From assembly GCF_000382205.1 (NCBI RefSeq), contig NZ_KB907787.1:1403176-1467175 (forward strand): DNA of 64,000 nucleotides. Reading direction: 5' to 3'. The position numbers and the translations under genes are program-made. The notes beneath the pieces were generated by a model. The model was not told the origin of the DNA. It ran no database searches and saw nothing but the letters and a program-made list of their open reading frames with translations. This stretch comes from Dyadobacter beijingensis DSM 21582. Lineage in GTDB: Bacteria; Bacteroidota; Bacteroidia; Cytophagales; Spirosomataceae. Positions 9,565 to 19,071 of the stretch are shown here, one piece after another (position 1 is the first letter of the stretch; every line of letters starts with the position of its first letter).

Positions 9565-10902
9565 TTATTGAAGGGTATTGCTGAGCCGTTTCAGTTCGAT
9601 TTCCGCGGCTTTGGCGGCGTAGTTGAGGTTAATGAGGCGGTAACCGGCCTCTTCGAAGCTGCGCTGGGCCTCGCGAACGTCGATAATGGTCGCCTGGATG
9701 AGCTCGAAACGTTGGAGCGTCAGGTCGAGGAGCTGCTTGCTGAGCGCGTAGTTCTTCTTCTGGTTTTCGAGTTGCTCGATGGAGCTCTGGTAGGTCTGGT
9801 ACATTTTCACGGCGCTGGCGCTGTAATCGCGCATCAGGGTGTTTTTCTGCAATTCCGCCGTTTTGGCGTCGATTTCCGCAGCTTGTTTCTGGCGTTTGAA
9901 TGCGGAGCCATTGTAAATCGGGACGGCCAGCGAAAGCCCCGCCTGCGGACCTGCCACGCGGTTGAGGAGCGTCAGACCGGCCGCCGTTTGGTTACGGCTG
10001 AAATTGTAAGCCGCATTGAAACGTACCGTAGGATAACGGAGCGCAGCCGTTTCTCTTACGATCAGCTCGTTAATCTGGATCTGATGGTCCGCCGCTTTGA
10101 TATCGGCATTGGAAGCCAGCCGGTCTATTACGGCGGCCAGCTGCATATTGTTGTCCACCGTAATGGTATCCTTAATGGTCACCGCCGATTTGGGATCGAG
10201 CGTGAGCGTACGCAGGAGTTCCGTTTTGGCAACCTGCGCCACCATCTGTTGGTTGAGCAGCGTCTGGTTGAGCGTATTCAAATCGATTTCAGCCTGGAAA
10301 ATGTCCGCGTTGTTGGCCATACCGGCTTCCTTCCGTACCCTGAGGATTTCGAGGCGCTTTTCGGACGCTACAATCGACGTACGGATCGTGTTGATGTAAC
10401 TTAATTGGCGAACCACATCATAATAGCTCGTCATCACCAGTGCGATCGTATTCTGAATCTGCGAGTTGAGTACTTCGGAGCTTTGGTATTGCAGCTCGGC
10501 GAGGCGTTTTTTGGTGGCTACCACGCGCTTGCCATTGTACAGGAGCATGCCCACGGCGAGGTTCGCCTGGGTGTTGTTACCGGCCGCGGCATTGCGACTG
10601 ATCTCGACGCCGGTGTTCAGTTTCTGGTTCACCTGGGTGATCTGCTCGGTATTCGAAGCATTCAGGGAAACGGTCGGTAAGCCCCCTGCCACGCCGTAGT
10701 TGTTCAGGATCGTATTCGCGTCGACATTATTTTTCGCTATTTCAATTTCGTAACTGTTTTTCAACGCCGTCGCTACCGCCTGTTCCAAAGTAAGGGCGAG
10801 GGTGTCGGCAGGTACGCCTGCGGATGCCCAGCGGGATGCCGTGCAGAGCAGGAGAAGGATGCAGGTATTTTTGTACTTTTTAAGAAAGGTGAGCGAGCCC
10901 AT
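9565..10902 (-). CDS. TolC family outer-membrane efflux protein
   Basis: A 445-residue outer-membrane channel of an RND pump. The signal peptide is visible (ILLLLCTASRWASA), followed by 'LTLEQAVATALKNSYEIEIAKNN', the typical N-terminal helix of OEP proteins. A second such repeat lies in the C-terminal half ('NELIVRETAALRYPTVRFNAAYNFSRN'), with long coiled-coil helices between. It is the third gene of a leftward efflux operon, 62 bases after the pump gene. The substrate is not predictable. Confidence 0.9.
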   Translation of the reverse strand: MGSLTFLKKYKNTCILLLLCTASRWASAGVPADTLALTLEQAVATALKNSYEIEIAKNNVDANTILNNYGVAGGLPTVSLNASNTEQITQVNQKLNTGVEISRNAAAGNNTQANLAVGMLLYNGKRVVATKKRLAELQYQSSEVLNSQIQNTIALVMTSYYDVVRQLSYINTIRTSIVASEKRLEILRVRKEAGMANNADIFQAEIDLNTLNQTLLNQQMVAQVAKTELLRTLTLDPKSAVTIKDTITVDNNMQLAAVIDRLASNADIKAADHQIQINELIVRETAALRYPTVRFNAAYNFSRNQTAAGLTLLNRVAGPQAGLSLAVPIYNGSAFKRQKQAAEIDAKTAELQKNTLMRDYSASAVKMYQTYQSSIEQLENQKKNYALSKQLLDLTLQRFELIQATIIDVREAQRSFEEAGYRLINLNYAAKAAEIELKRLSNTLQ

Positions 10903-10964
10903 GAAAAGAATAATGATTGATTTTATGAATGAGACCCTGCATGCAGGATCGGTTATCTCTGTGA

Positions 10965-13900
10965 TTAATGTTCGGCAATAAGCTCCTCAGCCATCTTCTG
11001 CTCTTCCGTTACCTTGTGTTTTTTGGGTGAAATGAATGTATAAATCGCAGGGATCACAAACAGCGTCAGGATCAGCGAGAACATCAGTCCGCCCACGATT
11101 ACTACCCCCAGCGGCACCCGGCTCGTGGCCGCCGCTCCCAGGCTCATCGCGATAGGTAATGCGCCGAATGCCGTGGCAAGGCTTGTCATCAGGATCGGGC
11201 GGAGACGCTGCGTGGCGGATTCGACTGCCGCCGCCATTCTGCCCATGCCTTGCTCCCGCTTCTGGTTTGCAAATTCCACGATCAGGATTCCGTTCTTCGT
11301 CACGAGCCCGATGAGCATGATCATCCCGATCTGCGAGAAGATATTGATCGTTAACCCAAACAGGTACAGGCTCAGCAAGGCGCCCGCCAATGCCAGCGGC
11401 ACGGTGATCATGATGATGAACGGATCGGTGAAGCTTTCGAATTGGCCCGCGAGTACCAGGTACACGAGCAGCAATGCAAGGCCAAATGCGAAGCTGGTGT
11501 TGGAAGAACTTTCTTCGAAGTCACGCGAGGGGCCTGTGAGCGAGGTCTGGAACGATTCGTCCAGCAATTTCGTGCCGATGCGCCGCATAGCTGCCACGCC
11601 GTCGCCGATCGTTTTGCCTTCGACAAGCGACGCCGATACCGTTGCGCTTTTGTAGCGGTTATAATGGTAAATGGTCGGCGGGCCTGACTCCTCGTCCATT
11701 TGCACCACGGCCGTCAGCGGGATGTTTTCGCCGCGGTTGTTGCGTACATACAGCTTTTCGATATCGGCCGGTTTGTTGCGTTCAGCATGTTCAACCTGCC
11801 CGATCACCTGGTATTGCTGCCCGTTCATAATGAAGTAGGCCAGACGGCGACCGCTGAATGCAGCCTGGATGGTAGCGGCTACGTCGGTGGTCGATAAGCC
11901 CAGGTCGCGGGCTTTGAGGCGATCGATTGTGAGCCTTACCTCGGGTTTGTTGAATTTCAGGTTCACGTCCACGTTCTGGAAGGTCGGGTCCTGGCGGGCC
12001 TCGTCGAGGAATTTCGGAAGTACTTCGCTTAACTTCTCGAAATCGAGGTTTTGCAATACAAATTGGACCGGAAGCGATCCCCGCGAGCCGATACCCACGG
12101 AAATGGTTTGTTCCTGTGTGGCAAAAATGCGGGCGTCGTTGAAGCGTGACAGTTTCTTGTTAACCTCCTGCGCGATTTCGTTCTGGCTTCTTTTGCGCTG
12201 ATCCGAAGGGACGAGGCCGATACGTCCGGTACCACTGTTCACGCCGCCGCCGCCGAAGCCGGGGGTTGCGGAGAAGGTAAATGCTTTTTCAGGAATAGAG
12301 TCATTAAGGAAATCACTGAGTTGGTCGGATACCTTCTGCATTTGATCAAAGCTGGTACCCTCAGGTGCCGAGAGGTTGAAACGGATACTGTTGCGGTCCT
12401 CCATCGGCGCGAGCTCGCTCTGTAAATGGGAGTAGGTAAACCAGATGAGCACACCGCAGGCTACGACCAGTACCCAGGCAACCCAGCGCGCCTTCATAAA
12501 GCCACGCAGCATGCTGTTGTAGCCATTTTCCATACCAGTGAAAAAGGGCTCCGTCTTGTTGTAAAACCATCCGTGGCCGGAGTCTTTGCGGTTCAGGACA
12601 ACGTTTAGTACCGGTGTAATGGTGAGTGAAACGAATGCGGAAATCAACACCGCCGACGCGACTACGATACCGAACTCCCGGAAAAGGCTTCCTACAAAAC
12701 CTTCCAGAAAGATGACGGGAAGAAATACCACGGCAAGCGTGAGCGAGGTGGAGATTACCGCGAAGAAAATCTCGCGGCTGCCTTCCAATGCCGCCTGCCG
12801 GATCGGCAAGCCGCTTTCCAGTTTGCGGAAAATGTTTTCCGTCACCACAATACCGTCATCCACCACAAGCCCCGTAGCGAGCACGATCCCGAGCAATGTA
12901 AGGATGTTGATCGAAAACCCGCACATGTACATGACGAAGAAAGTCGCCACGAGCGAGATCGGAATGTCGATCAATGGCCGCACGGCCACCAGCAAATTCC
13001 GAAAGAAGAACAGGATCACGATCACCACGAGGGAGAATGCGATGATCAGCGTTTCTTCCACTTCTTTGATCGACTGGCGCACGAGGCGTGTATTGTCGAT
13101 GAGTACGTTAAAGGTAATGTCCGATTTGTTGGATTTCTGGATTTCTTCAAGCCGTTTGTTGAACTCGTCTGAGATCTGTACGTAGTTGGCGCCCGGCTGC
13201 GGGATTACCGCGAGGCCTACGGCATACATGCCATTGTATTTCCAGCTTTGTTCCTCGTTTTCAGGGCCTAGCTCTACTTTGGCCACATTGCCGAGCCGCA
13301 CAATGCCGGAGCTGTCGTTACGGATTACGAGGTCGTTGAATTCTTTCTCCGTTTTCAGGCGGCCCATCGTCCGGATCGTCAGTTCGGTATTGTCGCCGTA
13401 GATTTTACCGGCCGGCAGTTCCACGTTTTCCGACGCGAGGGTGGTGGTGATATCGTTGAATGAAATGTTATAGGAACTCATCTGGTCGGGATTGAGCCAG
13501 ATGCGCATGGCGTACCGTTTCTGACCAAAAATATTGATCGCACTAACCCCGTCGATCGTCTGCAAGCTTTGTTGGAGTACGTTCTCGGCGTATTCGCTCA
13601 GTTCGAGCAAGCCTTTGGAAGGGCTTTGTACGGCAAGCAGGAGAATGAAGTCGGAATTGGCATCGGCCTTGCTGACCACCGGCGGGGCATCGACGTCCTG
13701 CGGCAGGTTACGGGTTGCCTGGCTCACTTTGTCACGCACGTCGTTCGCCGCGCCTTCGAGGTCGGCTTCAAGGTTGAACTCGACGGTAATGTTACTCGAA
13801 CCGATCTGGCTCGAAGAGCTGATACTCTTGATACCGGGGATACCATTGATGCTTTTTTCGAGGGGCTCGGTGATCTGGCTCTCGATAATGTCGGCGTTGG

Positions 13901-14060
13901 CACCGGTGTAGCTCGTTCGCACGTTTACGATCGGCGGGTCGATAGCCGGGTAGTCCCTAAGCGACAGGAAGTTATATCCTACCACACCAAAGAGGATGAT
14001 GAGCAGGTTCATCACGACCGCCAGAACGGGCCGTTTCAGGGATAGTTCTGAAATATTCAT
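10965..14060 (-). CDS. RND family efflux transporter, inner-membrane permease (HAE1 type)
   Basis: A 1031-residue proton-driven transporter of full AcrB length. It starts with the standard 'MNISELSLKRPVLAVVMNLLIILFG' segment. The conserved family landmarks are present: 'ATGLVVDDGIVVTENIFR' with the two intramembrane aspartates (DD), 'GFVGSLFREF' and, in the second half, 'QIGMIMLIGLVTKNGILIVEFAN'. Twelve hydrophobic segments and two large periplasmic loops fit the family. It lies 55 bases after the adaptor and 62 bases before TolC, so the three form one tripartite pump. Confidence 0.93.
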   Translation of the reverse strand: MNISELSLKRPVLAVVMNLLIILFGVVGYNFLSLRDYPAIDPPIVNVRTSYTGANADIIESQITEPLEKSINGIPGIKSISSSSQIGSSNITVEFNLEADLEGAANDVRDKVSQATRNLPQDVDAPPVVSKADANSDFILLLAVQSPSKGLLELSEYAENVLQQSLQTIDGVSAINIFGQKRYAMRIWLNPDQMSSYNISFNDITTTLASENVELPAGKIYGDNTELTIRTMGRLKTEKEFNDLVIRNDSSGIVRLGNVAKVELGPENEEQSWKYNGMYAVGLAVIPQPGANYVQISDEFNKRLEEIQKSNKSDITFNVLIDNTRLVRQSIKEVEETLIIAFSLVVIVILFFFRNLLVAVRPLIDIPISLVATFFVMYMCGFSINILTLLGIVLATGLVVDDGIVVTENIFRKLESGLPIRQAALEGSREIFFAVISTSLTLAVVFLPVIFLEGFVGSLFREFGIVVASAVLISAFVSLTITPVLNVVLNRKDSGHGWFYNKTEPFFTGMENGYNSMLRGFMKARWVAWVLVVACGVLIWFTYSHLQSELAPMEDRNSIRFNLSAPEGTSFDQMQKVSDQLSDFLNDSIPEKAFTFSATPGFGGGGVNSGTGRIGLVPSDQRKRSQNEIAQEVNKKLSRFNDARIFATQEQTISVGIGSRGSLPVQFVLQNLDFEKLSEVLPKFLDEARQDPTFQNVDVNLKFNKPEVRLTIDRLKARDLGLSTTDVAATIQAAFSGRRLAYFIMNGQQYQVIGQVEHAERNKPADIEKLYVRNNRGENIPLTAVVQMDEESGPPTIYHYNRYKSATVSASLVEGKTIGDGVAAMRRIGTKLLDESFQTSLTGPSRDFEESSSNTSFAFGLALLLVYLVLAGQFESFTDPFIIMITVPLALAGALLSLYLFGLTINIFSQIGMIMLIGLVTKNGILIVEFANQKREQGMGRMAAAVESATQRLRPILMTSLATAFGALPIAMSLGAAATSRVPLGVVIVGGLMFSLILTLFVIPAIYTFISPKKHKVTEEQKMAEELIAEH

Positions 14061-14115
14061 AGTATGGGTTTCAAAGGAATGGTCACCGTAACAATTTGCA
14101 TTGCGACTCCGTCAC

Positions 14116-15216
14116 TTATTTGCCGTTATTGAGGCTTCGTACACTTCTCACTTTCACAGGAGCATCGGGACGGGCAAAAAGTACGCCCGAAACAACCACG
14201 GTATCACCTATATTCAAACCTTTGGTCACCTCCACCACATCTTCCCGGCGATCGCCGGTTTCAACCTGTGCGAAGACCGCCTTCCCGTTCTTCACGGTTA
14301 CGACTTTCTTGCTGCTCGCTTCGGGAATGATGCTGTTGCTGGGGATCAGAATGCTGTTTTTACTCTTGCTGGCAGTGATATACACCTTTGCAAACGAGCC
14401 GGGACTGGTTTTGCCTGAATTCAGCACCGCGCGGACGGTCAGGTTGCGGGTCGTCTGGTTCACCTGCGGCTCGATCGCCAGAATGCGGGCCGTTTCGTAT
14501 TTGCCGGACGCCTGGTCGAGCATCACTTCGACATTACCGCCTTTGGAAACATATTGCTGATAGCTTTCCGGCACGGTGAAATCAATGCGCAGATTAGAAA
14601 GCTGCTGCATGGTCGCGATCACGCTTTGGGGCGTTACATACGCGCCTTCGCTCACCTTGCGCAGGCCTACCACGCCCGTGAAAGGCGCCTTGATAATTGT
14701 TTTATCGATAAGGGCTTGTGTATAAGCCATATCGGCTTTCAATGTATTTACATTATTGGCCGCCAGGTCATAATCCGCCTGATTGATACCGCTCACCGCG
14801 ATGAGCTGCTTCAAGCGTTTCTCGGTAGTTTCGGCCAGGTCGAGTTGTATTTTCGATCGGTTGAGCTGGGCCAGGAGGTCGGCGTTGTTGATCTTGGCGA
14901 TAACCGTCCCTTTCTGCACGGTCTGGCCTTCGGGAACATCGAGGAAAGTGAGCAACCCGCTTACTTCGGGCCGCAATTCGGCAAATTCGTTGGCTACGAT
15001 GGTGCCATTCACTTCCACCTTGTCACTGACCTTTTCGGATTTCGCAACAATGACGTCGACGATAGTAGGCCCGCCGCCCCCTTTTTGCTGAAAAGTATCC
15101 TTTTTTTCTCCGCATGAAAGCGTAATGAAGAGCGAGCCGGCAATGAAAAGTGAAGACAGGGGTTTGGGTAAAATTGGCAGTCCTTCTGCGCGGGCAGATC
15201 TGGCGATAACATTCAT
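14116..15216 (-). CDS. RND efflux periplasmic adaptor (MFP), lipoprotein
   Basis: A 366-residue membrane-fusion protein. The lipobox LFITLSC near residue 35 indicates lipid anchoring. Then come the biotinyl-lipoyl half motif ('LRPEVSGLLTFLDVPEGQTVQKGTVIAKI'), an alpha hairpin, the second half ('IIKAPFTGVVGLRKVSEGAYV') and the beta-barrel and membrane-proximal domains ('PGSFAKVYI', 'KGLNIGDTVVVSG'). It is the first gene of the efflux operon, with about 140 bases of upstream non-coding DNA that should hold the promoter. Confidence 0.9.
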   Translation of the reverse strand: MNVIARSARAEGLPILPKPLSSLFIAGSLFITLSCGEKKDTFQQKGGGGPTIVDVIVAKSEKVSDKVEVNGTIVANEFAELRPEVSGLLTFLDVPEGQTVQKGTVIAKINNADLLAQLNRSKIQLDLAETTEKRLKQLIAVSGINQADYDLAANNVNTLKADMAYTQALIDKTIIKAPFTGVVGLRKVSEGAYVTPQSVIATMQQLSNLRIDFTVPESYQQYVSKGGNVEVMLDQASGKYETARILAIEPQVNQTTRNLTVRAVLNSGKTSPGSFAKVYITASKSKNSILIPSNSIIPEASSKKVVTVKNGKAVFAQVETGDRREDVVEVTKGLNIGDTVVVSGVLFARPDAPVKVRSVRSLNNGK

Positions 15217-15360
15217 AGGGTTTTGTTAACCTGGGCTTAGTAATTTGGGGGTCCTGCGAAACTAAATGCGTTTAGTTCAGAGGTTTGTCCAAAATTAGAT
15301 ATTAATCTCGAACGGTTTAGACTTTTTGTACCTATAAAAGTTTAATGCCAGCTAATTTTT

Positions 15361-16608
15361 TTAGAAGGAACTGCCGATCACTTTGAGGAGCGTATCGCAT
15401 TTCAGTTCGGTTTCAAACCATTCCTGCTCAGGCACAGAGTCTTCCGTAATGCCCGCTCCGGCGAAGAATGTAGCGATGCCGTCTTTGAAACGAACCGTGC
15501 GCAGATTTACGAAGATGTTCGTGTCGCCGCCCACTTGTGCGGGGCCGAGAAAGCCGCTGTAAAACGAGCGGTTATAGCCTTCCACGTCGTTGATGAATTG
15601 CAGGCTGGGCGCCTTGGGTACGCCGCAAATGGCGGAGGTTGGGTGCAGAAGTTTGAGCATCACCGAAGCCAGTTCGGGGAAATTCAGGTCCACGGTATCC
15701 ACTTCGAAAACCGTACGCAAATGGTATAGATTACCCGCCAATACTGTGCGCGGGCCCGTTTCGAGGTACTCGCGCAGGCGGATCTTTTTGAAACATTCAA
15801 TAATATACCGGCTCACAAGTGCTTGCTCCTCAATTTCTTTCTCACCCCAGCGAATATCGTACTTGGGTATGATCGTACCCGCCGCGTCGCGCGCGCCTTG
15901 CGTGCCTGCGAGGGACATCGTTTTGAAAATACCGTCCGACCGCTGCTCGACCAGGCCTTCCGGACTGGCACCGAGCCACATTTCGTTTTCTTCCGGCAAA
16001 TTCACGAGCGAAATGAATGCGTGCGGATAAGCTTTTACCAGCCGCTGGAATGCCTGTGCAGGCTGGAATGCTTCGGTGTAGGCGAGGTCTTTCGTGCGCG
16101 AAAGCACCACTTTCTTGAACTGGTTTTGGCGAATGGCGGCCACGGCCATTTCCACGGTCCGTTCGAAGCGCGCTTTGGCGTCCAGATGCGGATCGATCGG
16201 CAGCAGCAGGCCGGCGGGGGAAGCGCCTGCCGGTTCTTCGGAACTTGCCGACGCAGCGAGCTTTACCAGCCTTTTGACCTCGGTATGCTCTTCACCCAGC
16301 TTGTTATCGACGGTGGTAATGCGGTTCTCTTCCGAGAATGTGAGAATGATGTCGCCTTCCAGGAACAGTACTTCCTGGTCGCTTTCCCAGTAGAAAGTGC
16401 TCATTACGAAGCCCGGAGTCATTTTTTCGAGCTCGGGGAGACATTTGCGTATGCCGTCCCGGATGGAAATGAGCAGTTTGATTTCGTTGGTATGCGGCAG
16501 GCGCCACAGGGCAGAGGGGAAGCCCATTATCCTGGACGCGTGCCAAAGCTCCTCGATCTGCAATCCTTCAAATATCGAAATCCCGGTGTCGGTCTGTACT
16601 GATAGCAT
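15361..16608 (-). CDS. menF: Isochorismate synthase
   Basis: A 415-residue chorismate-utilising enzyme that converts chorismate to isochorismate, the entry to menaquinone or, in other bacteria, catecholate siderophores. Family motifs are 'QFKKVVLSRTKDL', 'FEVDTVDLNFPELASVMLKLLHPTSAICGVPK', the glutamate in 'NDVEGYNRSFYSGFLGP' and 'FFAGAGITEDSVPEQEW'. The next gene downstream (49 bases) is a hotdog thioesterase, a frequent MenI-type companion. No siderophore genes are near, so menaquinone is the more likely pathway. Confidence 0.88.
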   Translation of the reverse strand: MLSVQTDTGISIFEGLQIEELWHASRIMGFPSALWRLPHTNEIKLLISIRDGIRKCLPELEKMTPGFVMSTFYWESDQEVLFLEGDIILTFSEENRITTVDNKLGEEHTEVKRLVKLAASASSEEPAGASPAGLLLPIDPHLDAKARFERTVEMAVAAIRQNQFKKVVLSRTKDLAYTEAFQPAQAFQRLVKAYPHAFISLVNLPEENEMWLGASPEGLVEQRSDGIFKTMSLAGTQGARDAAGTIIPKYDIRWGEKEIEEQALVSRYIIECFKKIRLREYLETGPRTVLAGNLYHLRTVFEVDTVDLNFPELASVMLKLLHPTSAICGVPKAPSLQFINDVEGYNRSFYSGFLGPAQVGGDTNIFVNLRTVRFKDGIATFFAGAGITEDSVPEQEWFETELKCDTLLKVIGSSF

Positions 16609-16657
16609 TTATAACGAATGGGTAATGCCCGTTAGGTCAATTTTTTGCAAAATAAGG

Positions 16658-17083
16658 TTAGCGCTCTGCATTCACAATAGCAACGGTGAGTCTGCTGATA
16701 CAAACGAGTTTGTTTTCTTCATTGGTAATCTGAATGTCCCAAATGTGCGTGGTTCGGCCGACGTGTATGGGGCGGACGGTGCCGTACACGAACCCGGATT
16801 TTACCGGCCGCAAATGGTTCGCATTGATTTCCAGCCCCACCGCGTGCTTGTTTTCGCCCTCGGGAATGCAGAGAAAAGAGGCAATGCTCCCGAGTGTTTC
16901 GGCAAGCACGACCGACGCGCCGCCATGCAAAATCCCGAACGGCTGATGCGTGCGTTTGTCCACCGGCATACGGGCTGAGATATAATCCTTTCCGATTTCC
17001 GTAAACTCGATTCCGATGTGTCCGGCAATGGTGTTAGTTCCAAAAGATTGTAGTGAATCAACGGTGACGGTTTTAACAAACAT
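16658..17083 (-). CDS. PaaI/MenI-type hotdog-fold thioesterase
   Basis: A 141-residue hotdog thioesterase, usual length. The signature 'PFGILHGGASVVLAETLGSIAS' contains the catalytic glutamate after HGG, followed by 'GLEINANHLRPVKSGFVYGTVRPIHVGRTTHIWDIQI'. It hydrolyses an acyl- or aryl-CoA; next to isochorismate synthase it may be the 1,4-dihydroxy-2-naphthoyl-CoA thioesterase of menaquinone synthesis. It lies upstream of menF in the same leftward unit and diverges from the phosphatase at 17169 across an AT-rich gap that probably carries both promoters. Confidence 0.86.
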   Translation of the reverse strand: MFVKTVTVDSLQSFGTNTIAGHIGIEFTEIGKDYISARMPVDKRTHQPFGILHGGASVVLAETLGSIASFLCIPEGENKHAVGLEINANHLRPVKSGFVYGTVRPIHVGRTTHIWDIQITNEENKLVCISRLTVAIVNAER

Positions 17084-17168
17084 ATCTAAAAAATGTATAA
17101 ATTTGTATTGGCTTTGCAGAGGAAAAACAAGGTATTTGCAAATTTAATATTTAAATTATCCTATTATT

Positions 17169-17813
17169 TTGAAAAGAAAATCGATTTACCTCATTCGCCA
17201 CGGTGAAACTGATTTTAACCGCAGGGGAGTTGTTCAGGGAAGTGGTGTTGATTCCTTGCTGAACGAATGGGGGGAAGCTCAGGCCGCTGCTTTTTTTAAT
17301 GCTTATCAACATGTTCCTTTTGACAAAATTTATACCTCTGACTTAAAGCGAACACATCAAACGGTTCGCGGGTTCATCAGGCTCGGCATCCCGCATGAAA
17401 GCTATTCCGGGCTGAACGAAATATCCTGGGGCGACCGCGAAGGCCGCGAGCCGAACACCGGCGACAACAACTATTACCGCGGCCTGGTGAATGCCTGGAA
17501 AAGCGGTGCCGTTGAGTTGGCGGCAGAAGGAGGCGAAAGCCCGTTAGACGTCCGCGAACGTCAGATCCCGGTGATCGAAACGATCCTCTCGCGCCCGCAC
17601 GAGCGCAACATCCTCATTGCCATGCACGGCCGCGCCATGCGCGTTTTGCTGACGACGCTTTTCAGCCAGCCGCTGGTACGGATGGACGACTATGAGCACA
17701 GCAATCTCTGCCTCTACAAAATCAATTATTCCTACGATACCCAGCAGTTCGAGCTGGAAGTGTCCAACGACATCACACACCTTCTTTCCATCGAAATTCC
17801 GCAAACGATATAG
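17169..17813 (+). CDS. Histidine phosphatase family protein
   Basis: A 214-residue member of the phosphoglycerate-mutase-like superfamily. The phosphohistidine motif is LIRHGETDFN at residues 8-17, with the second histidine in 'IAMHGRAMRVLL'. The start codon is TTG at 17169: only ten residues precede RHG and no ATG is available in frame. The metabolite substrate is unknown. The gene stands alone between two promoter-bearing gaps. Confidence 0.85.
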   Translation: MKRKSIYLIRHGETDFNRRGVVQGSGVDSLLNEWGEAQAAAFFNAYQHVPFDKIYTSDLKRTHQTVRGFIRLGIPHESYSGLNEISWGDREGREPNTGDNNYYRGLVNAWKSGAVELAAEGGESPLDVRERQIPVIETILSRPHERNILIAMHGRAMRVLLTTLFSQPLVRMDDYEHSNLCLYKINYSYDTQQFELEVSNDITHLLSIEIPQTI

Positions 17814-17920
17814 CAGCCGTTTGTGTAGATTCGTTTCCATTGGTGTATTAATGTACCTCTCCTGAGGGGTCATTAATACATTTGTGGCTTTCCATTACTA
17901 CTATTCAGCGTTCTGAGTTC

Positions 17921-19018
17921 ATGTCCAAAAAACGCATCTATTGGGTTCTGCAGATACTGGGCTGGACATTGTTGATCATGTTCGAATACATTCCCTATGC
18001 CCTGGAATACGGGTTCGAACTGGGGGAATTCTATACTGCACTGGCGAATATTCTGTTAGGCATTTGCCTTACCCACGTGTACCGGCTGGTTATTAGGCGG
18101 TGGAATTGGTCGTCGCTGCCGCTCCCCAGGCTAGCCTTGCGGGTGATCGGCTCCGTGCTATGGCTGGGGCTCATTATGGCGATGATCAACCAGCCGATGG
18201 ACCGCGAGGTGCTGGAACACAACCTGCTCAACCAGCCGCTCGTTTTCTGGGGGTATTATGCCAACTGGTGCAAAAACCTGCTGGCGTGGATTTTGTCCTA
18301 CACGGTTTATCATTATGTAGAACAAACCCGGCTCGCGAGTTACGAGAAGATCATGCTGAAAATGTCGATGCGGGAAGCGGAGGCTAAGGTGCTCCGTTCG
18401 CAGCTGAACCCGCATTTTACATTCAACGCATTGAACAGCATCCGCGCGCTGGTGTACGAAGATCCCAAAAGGGCGCAGCTCAGCATTACGCAGCTTTCGA
18501 ATATATTGAGGAACTCACTCCTCGCCGACCGCCGCAAGACAGTCGACTTGCAGGAAGAGCTCCGAACCGTGGAGGATTACCTCGAACTCGAAAAAGTGCG
18601 GTACGAAGAGCGTCTTTGTTACAGCATTACCACCAATCCGCAGGCCATTTACTGGCAGGTGCCGCCGATGATGCTGCAGACTTTGGTCGAGAATGGCATC
18701 AAGCACGGGGTGGCAAAGCAAATGGGTGGTGGATTTATCGGGGTAAAATCGGAAATTGCCAATGAGCTGCTCGTGATCACGATCCATAACTCGGGTAATC
18801 TCGGCAATACCGAAGTGAATGCCGGCAACCTGGGTAACACCGAGTCGGGCGGGGTGGGGTTGAAAAACACGGCCGAGCGGCTGTCGATCCTGTACGGGAA
18901 GGCGGCCACATTCCGGATTTTCCAGGAAGAGGAAAACGTGGTATGTTCGGAAATCAGGATCCCGATGTTGTCCGAAGGAGTGATGATGGTAGGAGAGGGA
19001 TCGGAGCAAGCAAACTAA
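17921..19018 (+). CDS. LytS/YehU-type sensor histidine kinase
   Basis: A membrane histidine kinase of about 365 residues. The ATG at 17921 (MSKKRIYWVLQIL) is preferred over the TTG at 17882. Four hydrophobic segments lie in the first 145 residues (5TM/YehU-like sensor), followed by the His_kinase phosphoacceptor 'LRSQLNPHFTFNALNSIRALV' and an ATPase domain with 'PPMMLQTLVENGIKHG' and 'GVGLKNTAERLSILYG'. The ATPase domain carries a small in-frame duplication: GNLGNTE occurs twice near residues 292-311. The cognate LytTR regulator starts 53 bases downstream. The signal is unknown. Confidence 0.9.
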   Translation: MSKKRIYWVLQILGWTLLIMFEYIPYALEYGFELGEFYTALANILLGICLTHVYRLVIRRWNWSSLPLPRLALRVIGSVLWLGLIMAMINQPMDREVLEHNLLNQPLVFWGYYANWCKNLLAWILSYTVYHYVEQTRLASYEKIMLKMSMREAEAKVLRSQLNPHFTFNALNSIRALVYEDPKRAQLSITQLSNILRNSLLADRRKTVDLQEELRTVEDYLELEKVRYEERLCYSITTNPQAIYWQVPPMMLQTLVENGIKHGVAKQMGGGFIGVKSEIANELLVITIHNSGNLGNTEVNAGNLGNTESGGVGLKNTAERLSILYGKAATFRIFQEEENVVCSEIRIPMLSEGVMMVGEGSEQAN

Positions 19019-19071
19019 TGACCAATAATCAATATACTATCTAACAAAATTCCTAACTGACTCCATCCGCC

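Noticed and set aside
9493..10404. A 303-codon open frame on the plus strand
   Set aside because: Antisense to the TolC gene with low-complexity, His/Arg-rich translation; shadow frame.
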